A DNA stretch of 57,459 nt from Actinobacteria bacterium UBA4426 (lineage in GTDB: Bacteria > Actinomycetota > Actinomycetes > S36-B12). The position numbers and the translations under genes are program-made. The stretch is taken from the NCBI GenBank assembly GCA_002390705.1, contig DGQA01000050.1, forward strand, positions 8,556 to 66,014. Direction: 5' to 3'. The notes below the pieces were generated by a model, which saw only the letters and a list, made by a program, of their open reading frames with translations, made no database searches and was not told where the DNA came from. This document shows, piece by piece, positions 35,226-43,563 of the stretch. Each line of letters begins with the position of its first letter. The first letter of the stretch is position 1.

Positions 35226-36860
35226 TCAGCCCCGAACAGCTCGCTTGATTTGAGTTGGATCGATTTCTTCATCCGTCAATACTGCGACCGGTTCATCTTT
35301 GATGAGGAGTTCCCCGGTACGAGTGGTGAACTGCTTCTTGAACTCGCCCATTGACTTCTCGAGGACGCTCTGGGTGTCATCGGAAAGGTCAGAGGTCGTG
35401 CGAATCGCATCGAATATTTCAGCTGCTGAACGATCCAAATACGCCAAGAATTCTGAATCAAATCGACGAATGTCTTCCAATGGAACCTCATCGAGCTGGC
35501 CAGTCGTACCGGACCACACTGAGACAACTTCGCGTTCCATCGGCTGAGGCTGGTACTGAGGCTGCTTGAGCAGCTCCACCAGGCGTGAGCCACGCTCAAG
35601 TTGTGCTTTAGATGCCGCATCGAGATCTGAACCGAAAGCTGCAAAAGCTTCCAGCTCACGGAATTGTGCGAGGGAGAGCCGCAAACGACCCGCGACCTTC
35701 TTCATGGCCTTGGGCTGTGCTGCCCCACCCACACGCGAAACCGAGATGCCCACGTTGATTGCTGGGCGCACTCCCGAGTTGAACAAGTCAGACTCGAGGA
35801 AGCACTGACCGTCGGTGATCGAAATAACGTTGGTCGGAATAAATGCAGACACGTCATTGGCTTTTGTCTCAATAATGGGGAGACCAGTCATTGAACCGCC
35901 TCCCATTTCTGCTGAGAGTTTTGCACAACGCTCGAGCAGGCGAGAGTGCAAATAGAACACGTCTCCGGGGTAGGCCTCGCGGCCGGGCGGGCGGCGAAGG
36001 AGTAATGACACTGCGCGGTACGCATCTGCTTGCTTTGAAAGGTCATCAAACACAATCAGAACGTGCTTACCCTGGTACATCCAGTGCTGGCCGATCGCGG
36101 AGCCGGTGTAGGGGGCAAGGTATTTGAATCCTGCTGGATCAGAGGCGGGCGCTGCCACAATCGTGGTGTATTCCATTGCGCCGTATTCTTCAAGTGCACC
36201 CTTGACCGAGGCAATTGTTGAGCCTTTTTGACCAATTGCTACGTAGATGCAGCGCACCTGCTTGTCAGGGTCACCCGATTCCCAGTTTTCCTTCTGGTTA
36301 ATAATTGTGTCAATGCATACGGCAGTTTTACCCGTTTGACGGTCACCAATAATCAATTGGCGTTGTCCGCGGCCGATAGCGGTCATCGAGTCGATGGCCT
36401 TAATCCCCGTGAGCATTGGCTCGGTCACCGGCTGGCGTTCCACTACAGATGGGGCCTGAACTTCAAGTGGACGCCTGGTCTCTGCTTCGATCGGACCCAA
36501 ACCATCAATTGGGTTTGCCAGAGGGTCCACTACCCGACCTAGGAAGGCATCTCCCACGGGTACTGAGAGCACTTCGCCTGTTCGGCGAACTGCTTGCCCT
36601 TCTTCGATCTTGGATGCATCTCCCAGGAGCACGCAACCAATTTCACGGATATCGAGGTTGAGTGCGATCCCCAGCAGCCCCCCCTCGAACTCGAGCAGCT
36701 CATTGGTCATAGCCGAGTGAAGTCCCTCAACTCGGGCAATACCATCGCCCGTCTCAAGGACACGGCCAACTTCTTCTCGGGCGGTTGCCGGCGAGTACGC
36801 CGCGACGTTCCGCTCGATCGCTTCCCGGATTTCTTCCGGTCGGATCGTCAGCTCCGTCAT
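35226..36860 (-). CDS. atpA: ATP synthase alpha subunit
   Basis: Regulatory F1 subunit (544 aa). Walker A GDRQTGKT at 172-179, YVAIGQKGSTIA, VFDDLSKQADAYR, and RPAINVGISVSRVGGAAQ are conserved. The C-terminal extension (about 505-544, TTRTGELLIKDEPVAVLTDEEIDP) is longer than in E. coli, and actinobacterial alpha subunits, best known in mycobacteria, carry such a tail that limits ATP hydrolysis. The ATG has AGGA upstream, after a 106-bp gap from atpH. Confidence 0.98.
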   Translation of the reverse strand: MTELTIRPEEIREAIERNVAAYSPATAREEVGRVLETGDGIARVEGLHSAMTNELLEFEGGLLGIALNLDIREIGCVLLGDASKIEEGQAVRRTGEVLSVPVGDAFLGRVVDPLANPIDGLGPIEAETRRPLEVQAPSVVERQPVTEPMLTGIKAIDSMTAIGRGQRQLIIGDRQTGKTAVCIDTIINQKENWESGDPDKQVRCIYVAIGQKGSTIASVKGALEEYGAMEYTTIVAAPASDPAGFKYLAPYTGSAIGQHWMYQGKHVLIVFDDLSKQADAYRAVSLLLRRPPGREAYPGDVFYLHSRLLERCAKLSAEMGGGSMTGLPIIETKANDVSAFIPTNVISITDGQCFLESDLFNSGVRPAINVGISVSRVGGAAQPKAMKKVAGRLRLSLAQFRELEAFAAFGSDLDAASKAQLERGSRLVELLKQPQYQPQPMEREVVSVWSGTTGQLDEVPLEDIRRFDSEFLAYLDRSAAEIFDAIRTTSDLSDDTQSVLEKSMGEFKKQFTTRTGELLIKDEPVAVLTDEEIDPTQIKRAVRG

Positions 36861-36966
36861 GGGGTCCTGCTCTCTATATCAGGCCGCAGTGCGGCGGTTT
36901 AATTGTTGATCGTGTTGTGCTGGATGTTTTTAGTTGTGGTGGTTCGGACCAAAATCTTTCATATTT
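36861..36966 (-). other. atpH-atpA intergenic leader with short hairpin
   Basis: A 106-bp gap inside an otherwise tight operon. It contains a small GC hairpin (GCCGC/GCGGC, 36883-36895) shortly before the atpA Shine-Dalgarno, and an AT-rich half next to atpH. No promoter was recognised. It may be a processing or translation-tuning element. Confidence 0.4.
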
Positions 36967-37776
36967 TTAACCAAGAATTGCTCGGTGGGCCTGTTCAAGC
37001 CGCGAGGCAACTGTTCCATCTATTACTTCGTCACCAATCACAACGTGAATCCCGCCGAGAACCTCCGGGTCCAGTCCGACATTGAGTCGGACTTCGCTGC
37101 CTTTGAGGCTGGACAGTACAGCGACCAGCCGCTGGGTTTGATCCTGCGAAAGGGGTTTTGCCACCCGCACCTGTGCGACCATCCGTTGACGTTGCGCTGC
37201 GGCTAAATCACCCAACCGACTGATCACTGAATCAAGCCGGCGTCCATGCAGGTGCGAGACTGCGTATTCGAGCAACTCCCTTGTCGCGGAAGTCGCATTA
37301 GTGTGAAGTAATTCCGCCACAATCGCCGACTTACTACTACCCACGGTTGCCGGATTGGTCAGCGCCATTTGGAGGTCCGCCGATTGATCGACAGCACGCC
37401 CAAACAGAAATATTTCTTCTTCGGTTGCATCAAGGGTGTTCTCGTTTTGCGCTGCCGTGAGAATCGCTTGTGCGCCGAGTTCTTCCAGTGCTAGAACCAA
37501 ATCCACGTCCTCTGACCAGCGCTGCGCCACCGCGATCACGAGTAGTTCCGTAGCTGCGATTCCCACTCGCGTGCCAAAAACCTCAGCGGCAAGGCTTTTA
37601 CGAATCTCAACTCCTTGCCCAGAATCGGCCAAAGCGAATCGCAAAACATTTTCCGAGTCAAGTAGAGCCGCAATGGAGAACAATTCGCTGCCAATTTCGG
37701 CGCGATTAACCTCACCCGACAACTGCTCCAAAGCCCCGCCGCATAGCGCCAGTGCATCTCGACTTGATCCCAGCAT
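36967..37776 (-). CDS. atpH: ATP synthase delta subunit
   Basis: Peripheral-stalk OSCP subunit (269 aa). The N-terminal helical bundle and C-terminal LSSLKGSEVRLNVGLDPEVLGGIHVVIGDEVIDGTVASRLEQAHRAI match the family. At 269 aa it is longer than E. coli delta (177 aa), as usual in actinobacteria, but unlike mycobacteria it is not fused to a second b-type domain. The ATG overlaps the atpF stop (TAATG). Confidence 0.95.
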   Translation of the reverse strand: MLGSSRDALALCGGALEQLSGEVNRAEIGSELFSIAALLDSENVLRFALADSGQGVEIRKSLAAEVFGTRVGIAATELLVIAVAQRWSEDVDLVLALEELGAQAILTAAQNENTLDATEEEIFLFGRAVDQSADLQMALTNPATVGSSKSAIVAELLHTNATSATRELLEYAVSHLHGRRLDSVISRLGDLAAAQRQRMVAQVRVAKPLSQDQTQRLVAVLSSLKGSEVRLNVGLDPEVLGGIHVVIGDEVIDGTVASRLEQAHRAILG

Positions 37777-38324
37777 TAGTTTGCGGCCGTCCGCTCAAGG
37801 TCTGCGATGAATGAGTCCACCGTTGCGGCAACCCGTGCATCATCTGACAATGCTTCCCCCACGACCTTGTCAGCCAATGTCAATGCGAGTTCACCCACTT
37901 GGCGGGTAAGAGCAGCGACTGCTTGTGCACGCTCAGCAGCCATAGCTGCTTCTGCCGAAGCGGTCACAACCGCGGCCGCGCTACGGGCTTCGTTCCGTGC
38001 TTCCTCGATGATTGCTGTGCGGTCGGACTGCGCAGCAGTGCGAATTGCAGACGCTTCCTCGCGCGCGCCGGCGAGCTGTTTTTGGTACTCAGCGAGGACC
38101 GTGGCAGCTTCTTCTTCAGCCTTACCAGCTCGTTCGAGGCCACCTTCAATCAAATTTGCCCGCTCGTCCAGGGTGACCTTAATTTTTGGCAAGACAAACT
38201 TTGCTAGTCCACCGAATACGATCAGAAACGCGATGAGACCAATGATCAGTTCGTCAAGTGGTACTGCAAGCACTGATGGCATTTCCTCGCTCTCAGCGGC
38301 GAGGAGTGTGGCAAATTCAAACAT
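37776..38324 (-). CDS. atpF: ATP synthase subunit b
   Basis: Membrane-anchored stator subunit (182 aa): one transmembrane helix at about residues 25-45 (LIIGLIAFLIVFGGLAKFVL), then a long Ala/Glu/Arg-rich coiled coil (EEEAATVLAEYQKQLAGAREEASAIR...). An AGGGAAAGAGG site precedes the ATG. It lies 49 bp after atpE. Confidence 0.96.
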   Translation of the reverse strand: MFEFATLLAAESEEMPSVLAVPLDELIIGLIAFLIVFGGLAKFVLPKIKVTLDERANLIEGGLERAGKAEEEAATVLAEYQKQLAGAREEASAIRTAAQSDRTAIIEEARNEARSAAAVVTASAEAAMAAERAQAVAALTRQVGELALTLADKVVGEALSDDARVAATVDSFIADLERTAAN

Positions 38325-38373
38325 ATGAGCCTCTTTCCCTGTCTAGGTTGACTGATTCGCGCTTAAGTGTGAA

Positions 38374-38601
38374 TCAGGTACCGAAGACGAAAGGAACAAC
38401 GAAGCCGATGAGAGCCAAGGCTTCAGCAAGTGCGAAACCAAGCAGCATGTTCTGGCGAATAATGCCGTATGCCTCAGGTTGGCGAGCAATTGCTTGCACA
38501 CCCTGACCGAAGATAATACCAATACCGATACCTGGGCCAATGGCCGCAAGGCCGTAACCGATTGAGCCAATGGAACCGGTGAGTTCCGCGAGAAGCGACA
38601 T
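38374..38601 (-). CDS. atpE: ATP synthase subunit c
   Basis: Proteolipid of the rotor ring (75 aa), two transmembrane helices joined by a polar loop ARQPEA. The ion-carrying carboxylate is Glu60 (FALAEALALIGF). The glycine-rich first helix (GPGIGIGIIFGQG) packs the ring. The sequence around Glu60 does not show the Ser/Thr expected for a sodium site, so a proton ring is likely. A strong Shine-Dalgarno (AAAAGGAAA) and two hairpins precede it, in keeping with its high stoichiometry. Confidence 0.97.
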   Translation of the reverse strand: MSLLAELTGSIGSIGYGLAAIGPGIGIGIIFGQGVQAIARQPEAYGIIRQNMLLGFALAEALALIGFVVPFVFGT

Positions 38602-38622
38602 ATCGTTTCCTTTTCATTGCGC

Positions 38623-38665
38623 ACCGGCATCTGCCGGTCTGGTGGTTTAGATCAACTGAGTTGAT
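38623..38665 (-). other. Two consecutive hairpins in the atpB-atpE leader
   Basis: ACCGGC-ATCT-GCCGGT (38623-38638, perfect 6-bp stem) and ATCAA-CTGAG-TTGAT (38651-38665, perfect 5-bp stem) lie in the 118-bp gap, just upstream of the atpE ribosome-binding site. Neither is followed by a U-tract. Segmental mRNA processing or stabilisation to raise c-subunit output is a plausible role. Confidence 0.45.
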
Positions 38666-38719
38666 GTGTACTTTTCAATTTTATATTCAGTTGTAAGTCT
38701 TGCCTGATCCTGATCTATT

Positions 38720-39544
38720 CTAGTGTTCCGCGTGTAGCGCACTCCCAATGTAGACAGCAGCGAGCAAAGTGAAGATATAGGCTTGAAGCGCCTGGATAAA
38801 TGCCTCAAAGCCAGTGAGCAGCACGGCCAAACTGAAACTTGCGGCCGAACCCAAAATCCCAATAACGCTGAAGCTCAACAGGTAAAAGGCCGCCACACTA
38901 AATGTGGCAAGGAGAAGATGGCCGGCGAACATATTGGCAAATAGACGTACTGCGTGCGTAAATGGACGCACGAGGAAGTTTGAAATCAATTCGATCGGGG
39001 TGAGCAGAATGTACATTGCTTTGGGCACACCGGGAGGAAACATGATGTTCTTGAAGAAGCCAACGAAGCCTTGCTTGTAAATCCCTAGTGGCACCCACGT
39101 GACGTAGACAATTATTGCGAAAGTGACCGGAATTGCGAAAATAGAGGTGACGGGCAGCTGCGCTCCCGGTACAACACCCCAGAAGTTAAGGATCCATACG
39201 AGAAAGAAGAAAGAGAACAGGAATGGAATGAATTTATCTCCACTTTTTCCAATCGTCTCGCGAACGATTCCATCGCGAATGAAAAGGTAACCGAGCTCAC
39301 CCACGTTTTGTGCGCCACGGGGCACAAGTTTCGGCTTTCGAAATGCGTAGCCAAAAAATCCGAGGATGAGAACAACCGCCAAAAACAGCAGGAAGGTTAC
39401 TTTCGAGATGTTGAAGGCTAATCCTCCAATGGTGAAACTCAAGATCGCGTCAAATTGGAAAATTTCAGCACCTGGCGCGGGGAACCCACAGCCAGAGAAA
39501 AGGTGACAGTCAGGTCCGCCGGAGGCTACAACACCAAACGCCAT
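38720..39544 (-). CDS. atpB: ATP synthase subunit a
   Basis: Stator proton channel (274 aa) with five to six hydrophobic helices. The essential Arg lies in THAVRLFANMFAGHLLL (about residue 218), and the C-terminal helix has the Gln/Glu region FEAFIQALQAYIFTLLAAVYI. An AAGGGGA site lies before the ATG. Its start overlaps the stop of the upstream AtpZ-like gene. Confidence 0.97.
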   Translation of the reverse strand: MAFGVVASGGPDCHLFSGCGFPAPGAEIFQFDAILSFTIGGLAFNISKVTFLLFLAVVLILGFFGYAFRKPKLVPRGAQNVGELGYLFIRDGIVRETIGKSGDKFIPFLFSFFFLVWILNFWGVVPGAQLPVTSIFAIPVTFAIIVYVTWVPLGIYKQGFVGFFKNIMFPPGVPKAMYILLTPIELISNFLVRPFTHAVRLFANMFAGHLLLATFSVAAFYLLSFSVIGILGSAASFSLAVLLTGFEAFIQALQAYIFTLLAAVYIGSALHAEH

Positions 39545-39891
39545 TAACGATCCCCTTCAAATGTTGATCCCATCGGCCCCATTGGGCTCTGCTCGATCAC
39601 TTCATTTTCTCGGGATAACCCGGTGAAAATCAAGTAATACGAGAGTCCGAGGCCAATTAATGCTCCGACTGCCATAAACAGTGATCTGTGTCCTAACCAC
39701 AAGGAGAGAACAAATCCCAGCCCCGTATATAAAATCAAGCCGGCTATCAGTCGGCTTGAAATTATCCACGCAGCATTGTCCATCGCAGCGAACTCACGTA
39801 CCGGTGCATTCCCTGTAATCGAACGTGCGCGCGAACGGTACCATTGCGGATCACCCAAGGAGCCTTCGGGTTGATCAAGATTGCCTGTCAT
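39544..39891 (-). CDS. AtpZ/AtpI-like membrane protein
   Basis: A 115-aa protein with two transmembrane helices (about 47-63 and 68-90) after a polar 40-residue N-terminus. Position directly before atpB and the helix pair with GLGFVLSLWLG and GALIGLGLSYYLI fit the AtpZ/DUF-type F1Fo accessory proteins, thought to help c-ring assembly or ion supply. It overlaps its upstream neighbour by 4 bp and atpB by 1-3 bp. Sequence signal is weak; context is the main evidence. Confidence 0.75.
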   Translation of the reverse strand: MTGNLDQPEGSLGDPQWYRSRARSITGNAPVREFAAMDNAAWIISSRLIAGLILYTGLGFVLSLWLGHRSLFMAVGALIGLGLSYYLIFTGLSRENEVIEQSPMGPMGSTFEGDR

Positions 39892-40328
39892 GTGCCACTC
39901 TCGTGAGAATTCGTTGTTTGACCCGCATTCGGGTCAACGTAAAGCACTTTGGTGGTACTAAATATCCACACTTCTAGAGCCGTCCATGTCAGAGTGCAGA
40001 CCAAAATTGCAATGGCAAAAGCCTTGGTATTAAAGGCTGTAGTGTCCGCAAGCAATACCAAAATTACCATCAAGGCCCCGATTTTTATTAAATACAAAGT
40101 CAAAGCCATGGTCAATGCCATTTGCGGGTTATTGCGCAGTACGGTTCCTAGTGCAAACTGGCCAATTGAGAAAAATGCTATGACCAACACAGTGCCTAAC
40201 GCGGCGCCCAACGCGGCTGAGCCACCAGCAACCCACCCGGCAACAATCACAACAATCACGCCAGTCACAGCCGTACCCAGACCTGCTCTGCGCAGGACCA
40301 GTGAGTCGATACTGCGTGCACTAGGCAC
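39888..40328 (-). CDS. ATP synthase I-like membrane protein
   Basis: A 146-aa protein with four predicted transmembrane helices (about 17-33, 38-60, 69-93, 104-122), fitting AtpI in size, topology and place at the head of the operon (Rv1303 position). GAGGT lies eight bases before the GTG start. The 87-bp gap upstream to wecA (40329-40415) probably contains the atp operon promoter, but no convincing -10/-35 pair was found there; read-through from wecA is possible. Confidence 0.8.
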   Translation of the reverse strand: MPSARSIDSLVLRRAGLGTAVTGVIVVIVAGWVAGGSAALGAALGTVLVIAFFSIGQFALGTVLRNNPQMALTMALTLYLIKIGALMVILVLLADTTAFNTKAFAIAILVCTLTWTALEVWIFSTTKVLYVDPNAGQTTNSHESGT

Positions 40329-40415
40329 TGAAAAACACCTCGCAGCTGGTTAGACGAGCGATTACTGACCCGCTCTCATTTGGCCCCTACGCTATCGCAT
40401 ATCCACAGGATCCGG

Positions 40416-41546
40416 CTAACCGATTCGACCAATTCGTCGATTCTGCGGTTCAACCTTCCCCTCGCCCGACACCGCAGACGTACGTGTGACCAGAAAAACC
40501 ACAATTAACACACCGATTGCGGTGCCAACCCCTGCATAAATCAGCGGGAAAAATGCGACAGCTAACGCCGCTCCAGCAATCAAGGCAGTCCACGCATACA
40601 TCAGGGAGACGGCTCGCCGTTGCGAATGGCCCATTTCCAATAGTCGGTGATGTAGGTGTCGTTTATCCGGTGCGAACGGGTTACGTCCGGCCCTTGTACG
40701 CCTGATCACCGCAAGAACCAGGTCTACTAACGGCAGCGCCATAACGGCAAAGGGCAAAATTAATGGCAGCAGCGTTGGCAGGAAAACGCCACTAGACAGG
40801 GCGCTCGGGTCCACTTGCCCAGAAAGCGTGATTGTTGCAGCAGCCAAGAGCAGGCCCAGGAGCATCGAGCCCGTGTCCCCCATGAATATTCGGGCTGGGA
40901 ACAAGTTATTCGGCAAAAAGCCCAGTCCCATGCCGACCAAAACCACACTCACCAAAGTCGCAAGAGTCGCACGCTGTAGCCCAAGTTCAACCGAGAGTAC
41001 ATACGCATACACAAAGAATGCTCCGGCGGCTACCGCCACGATACCAGCAGCCAACCCATCAAGACCATCGACAAAGTTGATGGCATTAATACTTACTACA
41101 ACAACAATTACCGTGAGTAGAACACTCGTTAATGGGTCAAGAACGAATGTTCCACCAATGGGTAACCAAATTATGGCGACCCCCTGAAAAGCCATGACAC
41201 CTGCCGCGAGAACTTGGCCGGCGAGTTTGGTGGGTGCGTCAAGTCCCCACTTGTCATCGACGATGCCCAACATAACGATAATGGCCGCCCCTGAGAGCAG
41301 CGCGACGATCGTGGTCGATCCATCAAAAACCGCGCTCATCATGGGAAGTTTGCTCGCGAGTAGGAGGCCAGCTAGCAGTCCACCTGCCATAGCCAGCCCA
41401 CCCAGTCGTGGGGTGGGCGTGTCATGCACGTCACGATCACGAACTGGCGCAATTATCCCCCACCGAATTGCCAGAGCGCGTACGGGAGGAGTCAAGAAAT
41501 AGGTCACTGCGGCAGCTGCAAAAAGACACAGCATGTATTCGCGCAT
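40416..41546 (-). CDS. wecA: Undecaprenyl-phosphate GlcNAc-1-phosphate transferase (WecA/TagO family)
   Basis: Polytopic enzyme (376 aa, about 10-11 helices) that starts lipid-linked glycan synthesis by moving GlcNAc-1-P to decaprenyl or undecaprenyl phosphate. Motifs are VRDRDVHDTPTPRLGG (cytosolic loop 1), VDDK, NAINFVDGLDGLAAG, ARIFMGDTGSMLLG and the HLHHRLLEMGHS histidine loop. It matches M. tuberculosis Rv1302, also directly upstream of atpI. In actinobacteria it commonly starts arabinogalactan or teichoic-type polymer synthesis. GAGGAG precedes the ATG. Confidence 0.93.
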   Translation of the reverse strand: MREYMLCLFAAAAVTYFLTPPVRALAIRWGIIAPVRDRDVHDTPTPRLGGLAMAGGLLAGLLLASKLPMMSAVFDGSTTIVALLSGAAIIVMLGIVDDKWGLDAPTKLAGQVLAAGVMAFQGVAIIWLPIGGTFVLDPLTSVLLTVIVVVVSINAINFVDGLDGLAAGIVAVAAGAFFVYAYVLSVELGLQRATLATLVSVVLVGMGLGFLPNNLFPARIFMGDTGSMLLGLLLAAATITLSGQVDPSALSSGVFLPTLLPLILPFAVMALPLVDLVLAVIRRTRAGRNPFAPDKRHLHHRLLEMGHSQRRAVSLMYAWTALIAGAALAVAFFPLIYAGVGTAIGVLIVVFLVTRTSAVSGEGKVEPQNRRIGRIG

Positions 41547-41563
41547 GACCTACTCCTCTCGAT

Positions 41564-42817
41564 TTAATCCCGTGGATACGCCGGGAAAGCGGATACGAGT
41601 TCATTTGCGCGTGCAGCGATGTCCTCAATAGGTTCACTCTGGCGCACAGCACGATCAATAAGATCGGCGATGACATCCATTTGGTCTACACCCATACCCT
41701 GGGTCGTCACTGAGGGAGTTCCCACTCGAATACCTGAGGCAACAGATGGAGGCAAAGTGTCAAATGGAATTGCATTCTTATTCAGAGTGATCCGCCCAGC
41801 ATCACAACGGACCTCCGCTTCACTGCCATTGACTCCGATCCCAGAAAGGTCGATGAGCGCCAGATGGGTGTCCGTCCCACCACTCACCGGACGCATCCCC
41901 CGCTTTGCCAATCCCGCTGCCAACGCCTGCGCGTTAAGCACAACTTGCTGAGCGTACCTTTGATATTCGGGCGTACTTGCTTCTTTGAGTGCCACAGCTT
42001 TTGCGGCGACCGCGTGCATCAGCGGGCCGCCCTGCATCATTGGGAAAACGGCCTTGTCAATTGTTGCCGCATGCTCCTCCTTGCACAAAATCATTCCGCC
42101 ACGCGGTCCACGCAAAACTTTGTGGGTGGTAAAGCACACCACATCTGCATACGGCACAGGGCTGGGAATGGCCTTCCCCGCAACCAGACCAATAAAGTGC
42201 GCGGCATCAACCATAAGGATGGCACCCACTTCATCAGCAATTTCACGGAATCCAGCGAAGTCAATGAGTCTGGTATACGCGGTCGCACCACAAATAATCA
42301 TTTTGGGCTTATGCTCAACAGCCAACCGACGCACTTCCGCCATATTAATTAAATCGGTCTCCGGGGCGACACCGTAGGACACCACATTGAACCATTTCCC
42401 AGAAAAACTCACCGCAGAACCATGAGTGAGATGACCGCCGTGCGGCAAACTCATGGCCAATACGGTCTCCCCTGGTTTCACAAAGGCACCGTAGGCCGCA
42501 AGATTGGCACTTGCACCAGAATGCGGTTGAAGGTTTGCATGGTCGGCCCCAAAAAGCTGTTTTGCCCGCTCGATGCCAATTGTTTCCGCGCGGTCAACCT
42601 CTGAGCATCCGCCGTAGTAACGCTTGCCCGGATAGCCTTCGGCGTATTTATTACTTAGCGTTGAGCCAAGCGCCGCTAATACCGCCGGTGAGGTGAAGTT
42701 CTCGCTCGCAATAAGTTGCACACCTCCGCGAGCTCGTTCCAACTCAGAAAGCAAGATTTCAGCGATCTGCGGGTCTTGCGCCTCAAGCTCAACAAAATCT
42801 GGTCCCCAAAAAGTCAT
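41564..42817 (-). CDS. glyA: Serine hydroxymethyltransferase
   Basis: PLP enzyme (417 aa) that interconverts serine and glycine with tetrahydrofolate. PLP-Lys233 in CFTTHKVLRGPRGG, LIASENF near 36-42, YAEGYPGKRYYGG and HGGHLTHG are conserved; length is standard. GAGGA lies about ten bases before the ATG. It is followed by wecA at 17 bp. Upstream, 89 bp separate it from the tsaC-like gene and include a hairpin. Confidence 0.97.
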   Translation of the reverse strand: MTFWGPDFVELEAQDPQIAEILLSELERARGGVQLIASENFTSPAVLAALGSTLSNKYAEGYPGKRYYGGCSEVDRAETIGIERAKQLFGADHANLQPHSGASANLAAYGAFVKPGETVLAMSLPHGGHLTHGSAVSFSGKWFNVVSYGVAPETDLINMAEVRRLAVEHKPKMIICGATAYTRLIDFAGFREIADEVGAILMVDAAHFIGLVAGKAIPSPVPYADVVCFTTHKVLRGPRGGMILCKEEHAATIDKAVFPMMQGGPLMHAVAAKAVALKEASTPEYQRYAQQVVLNAQALAAGLAKRGMRPVSGGTDTHLALIDLSGIGVNGSEAEVRCDAGRITLNKNAIPFDTLPPSVASGIRVGTPSVTTQGMGVDQMDVIADLIDRAVRQSEPIEDIAARANELVSAFPAYPRD

Positions 42818-42881
42818 GCGGTCATATTCCTCTCACACATAAGAATCAATATCTACACTGAATCTCCAGCACACCTCAGTC

Positions 42882-42909
42882 TAGGGGCTCACCATGAAAC
42901 CCGCCCCTA
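42882..42909 (-). terminator. Hairpin at the end of the tsaC-like gene
   Basis: Perfect 7-bp stem, TAGGGGC/GCCCCTA with a 14-nt loop, whose 5' arm on the minus strand includes the tsaC-like stop codon. No U-tract follows, so it is not a standard intrinsic terminator; it could slow polymerase or protect the 3' end. Confidence 0.35.
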
Positions 42910-43554
42910 CTCGAGGGTCGATTCCCGTGAGCTAATGAACTCGATGAGGCCCTCGTGCGCAATGACCCCTTCTCGAAGGATTTTTGGCTCACCGCCGCTG
43001 CAATCAATTATTGTGCTTGTACTGCCGCTAGCCAGGTCCCCAGCCGCGATCAGTACCGACACGTGATCCACATCACACGCATCAAGGTCAACATTTTGGG
43101 TGATCTGCGGCATTCCTATCGGCTGAGCGCTTGACGATGCCAATGGGCCGGTCGTTCCCAGCAATTCCAACAAAAATGGGTGTCGAGGCATCCGTACCGC
43201 GACTGGCGCATCGGCGGGGTGATCCCACGCCAATGTTGTCCCTGCCGAGAGGAGCAAGGTCAACTCGCCCGGCCAATAACACTCCATTAATTCGCGGGCG
43301 ATTTGCGGAATAGAAGAGGTGATCCCAGAGACCGCATTCGCGTTGGGCACCAGAACTGTCAGTGGTACCTGCGGTCCCAGCCCACGGTACTCGCGCAGGA
43401 GCGCGGTTCCCCGTAAAGAGAAGGCGTCGGTGACCACGGCATACTGCGACTCCGTAGGAACGATTACGAGCCCGCCCCGCCGCACCGTCGAGTAGGCCAT
43501 TGAGATGGCTCTATCCCGATTGTGCAGGTCACCTGCATCGATTCGAACGCTCAC
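42907..43554 (-). CDS. TsaC/Sua5/YrdC-domain protein, divergent
   Basis: A 215-aa YrdC-fold protein at the position where actinobacteria carry Sua5/TsaC, the L-threonylcarbamoyl-AMP synthase for tRNA t6A37. Overall signals remain: GGLVIVPTESQYAVVTDAF near residue 27, PLTVLVPN, YWPGELTLLL, VAVRMPRHPFLLELL, and STSTIIDCSGGEPKILREG. However, the usual PTDTVYGLG is altered to PTESQYAVV and the KxRP-type motif reads REYRGLGPQVP, so ATP/threonine binding could be changed. It precedes glyA and follows prmC by 9 bp. Either a working variant or a degenerate paralogue. Confidence 0.78.
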   Translation of the reverse strand: MSVRIDAGDLHNRDRAISMAYSTVRRGGLVIVPTESQYAVVTDAFSLRGTALLREYRGLGPQVPLTVLVPNANAVSGITSSIPQIARELMECYWPGELTLLLSAGTTLAWDHPADAPVAVRMPRHPFLLELLGTTGPLASSSAQPIGMPQITQNVDLDACDVDHVSVLIAAGDLASGSTSTIIDCSGGEPKILREGVIAHEGLIEFISSRESTLE

Positions 43555-43563
43555 ACTCTGAGC

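Noticed and set aside
35225..35272. Longer atpG start inside atpA
   Set aside because: It would add 16 residues unlike the gamma family, which begins MGAQLR; the nearer ATG sits one base after atpA.
38749..38869. Sodium-specific ATP synthase
   Set aside because: Subunit c lacks a Ser/Thr beside Glu60 of the kind expected for sodium coordination, so a proton enzyme is the simpler reading.
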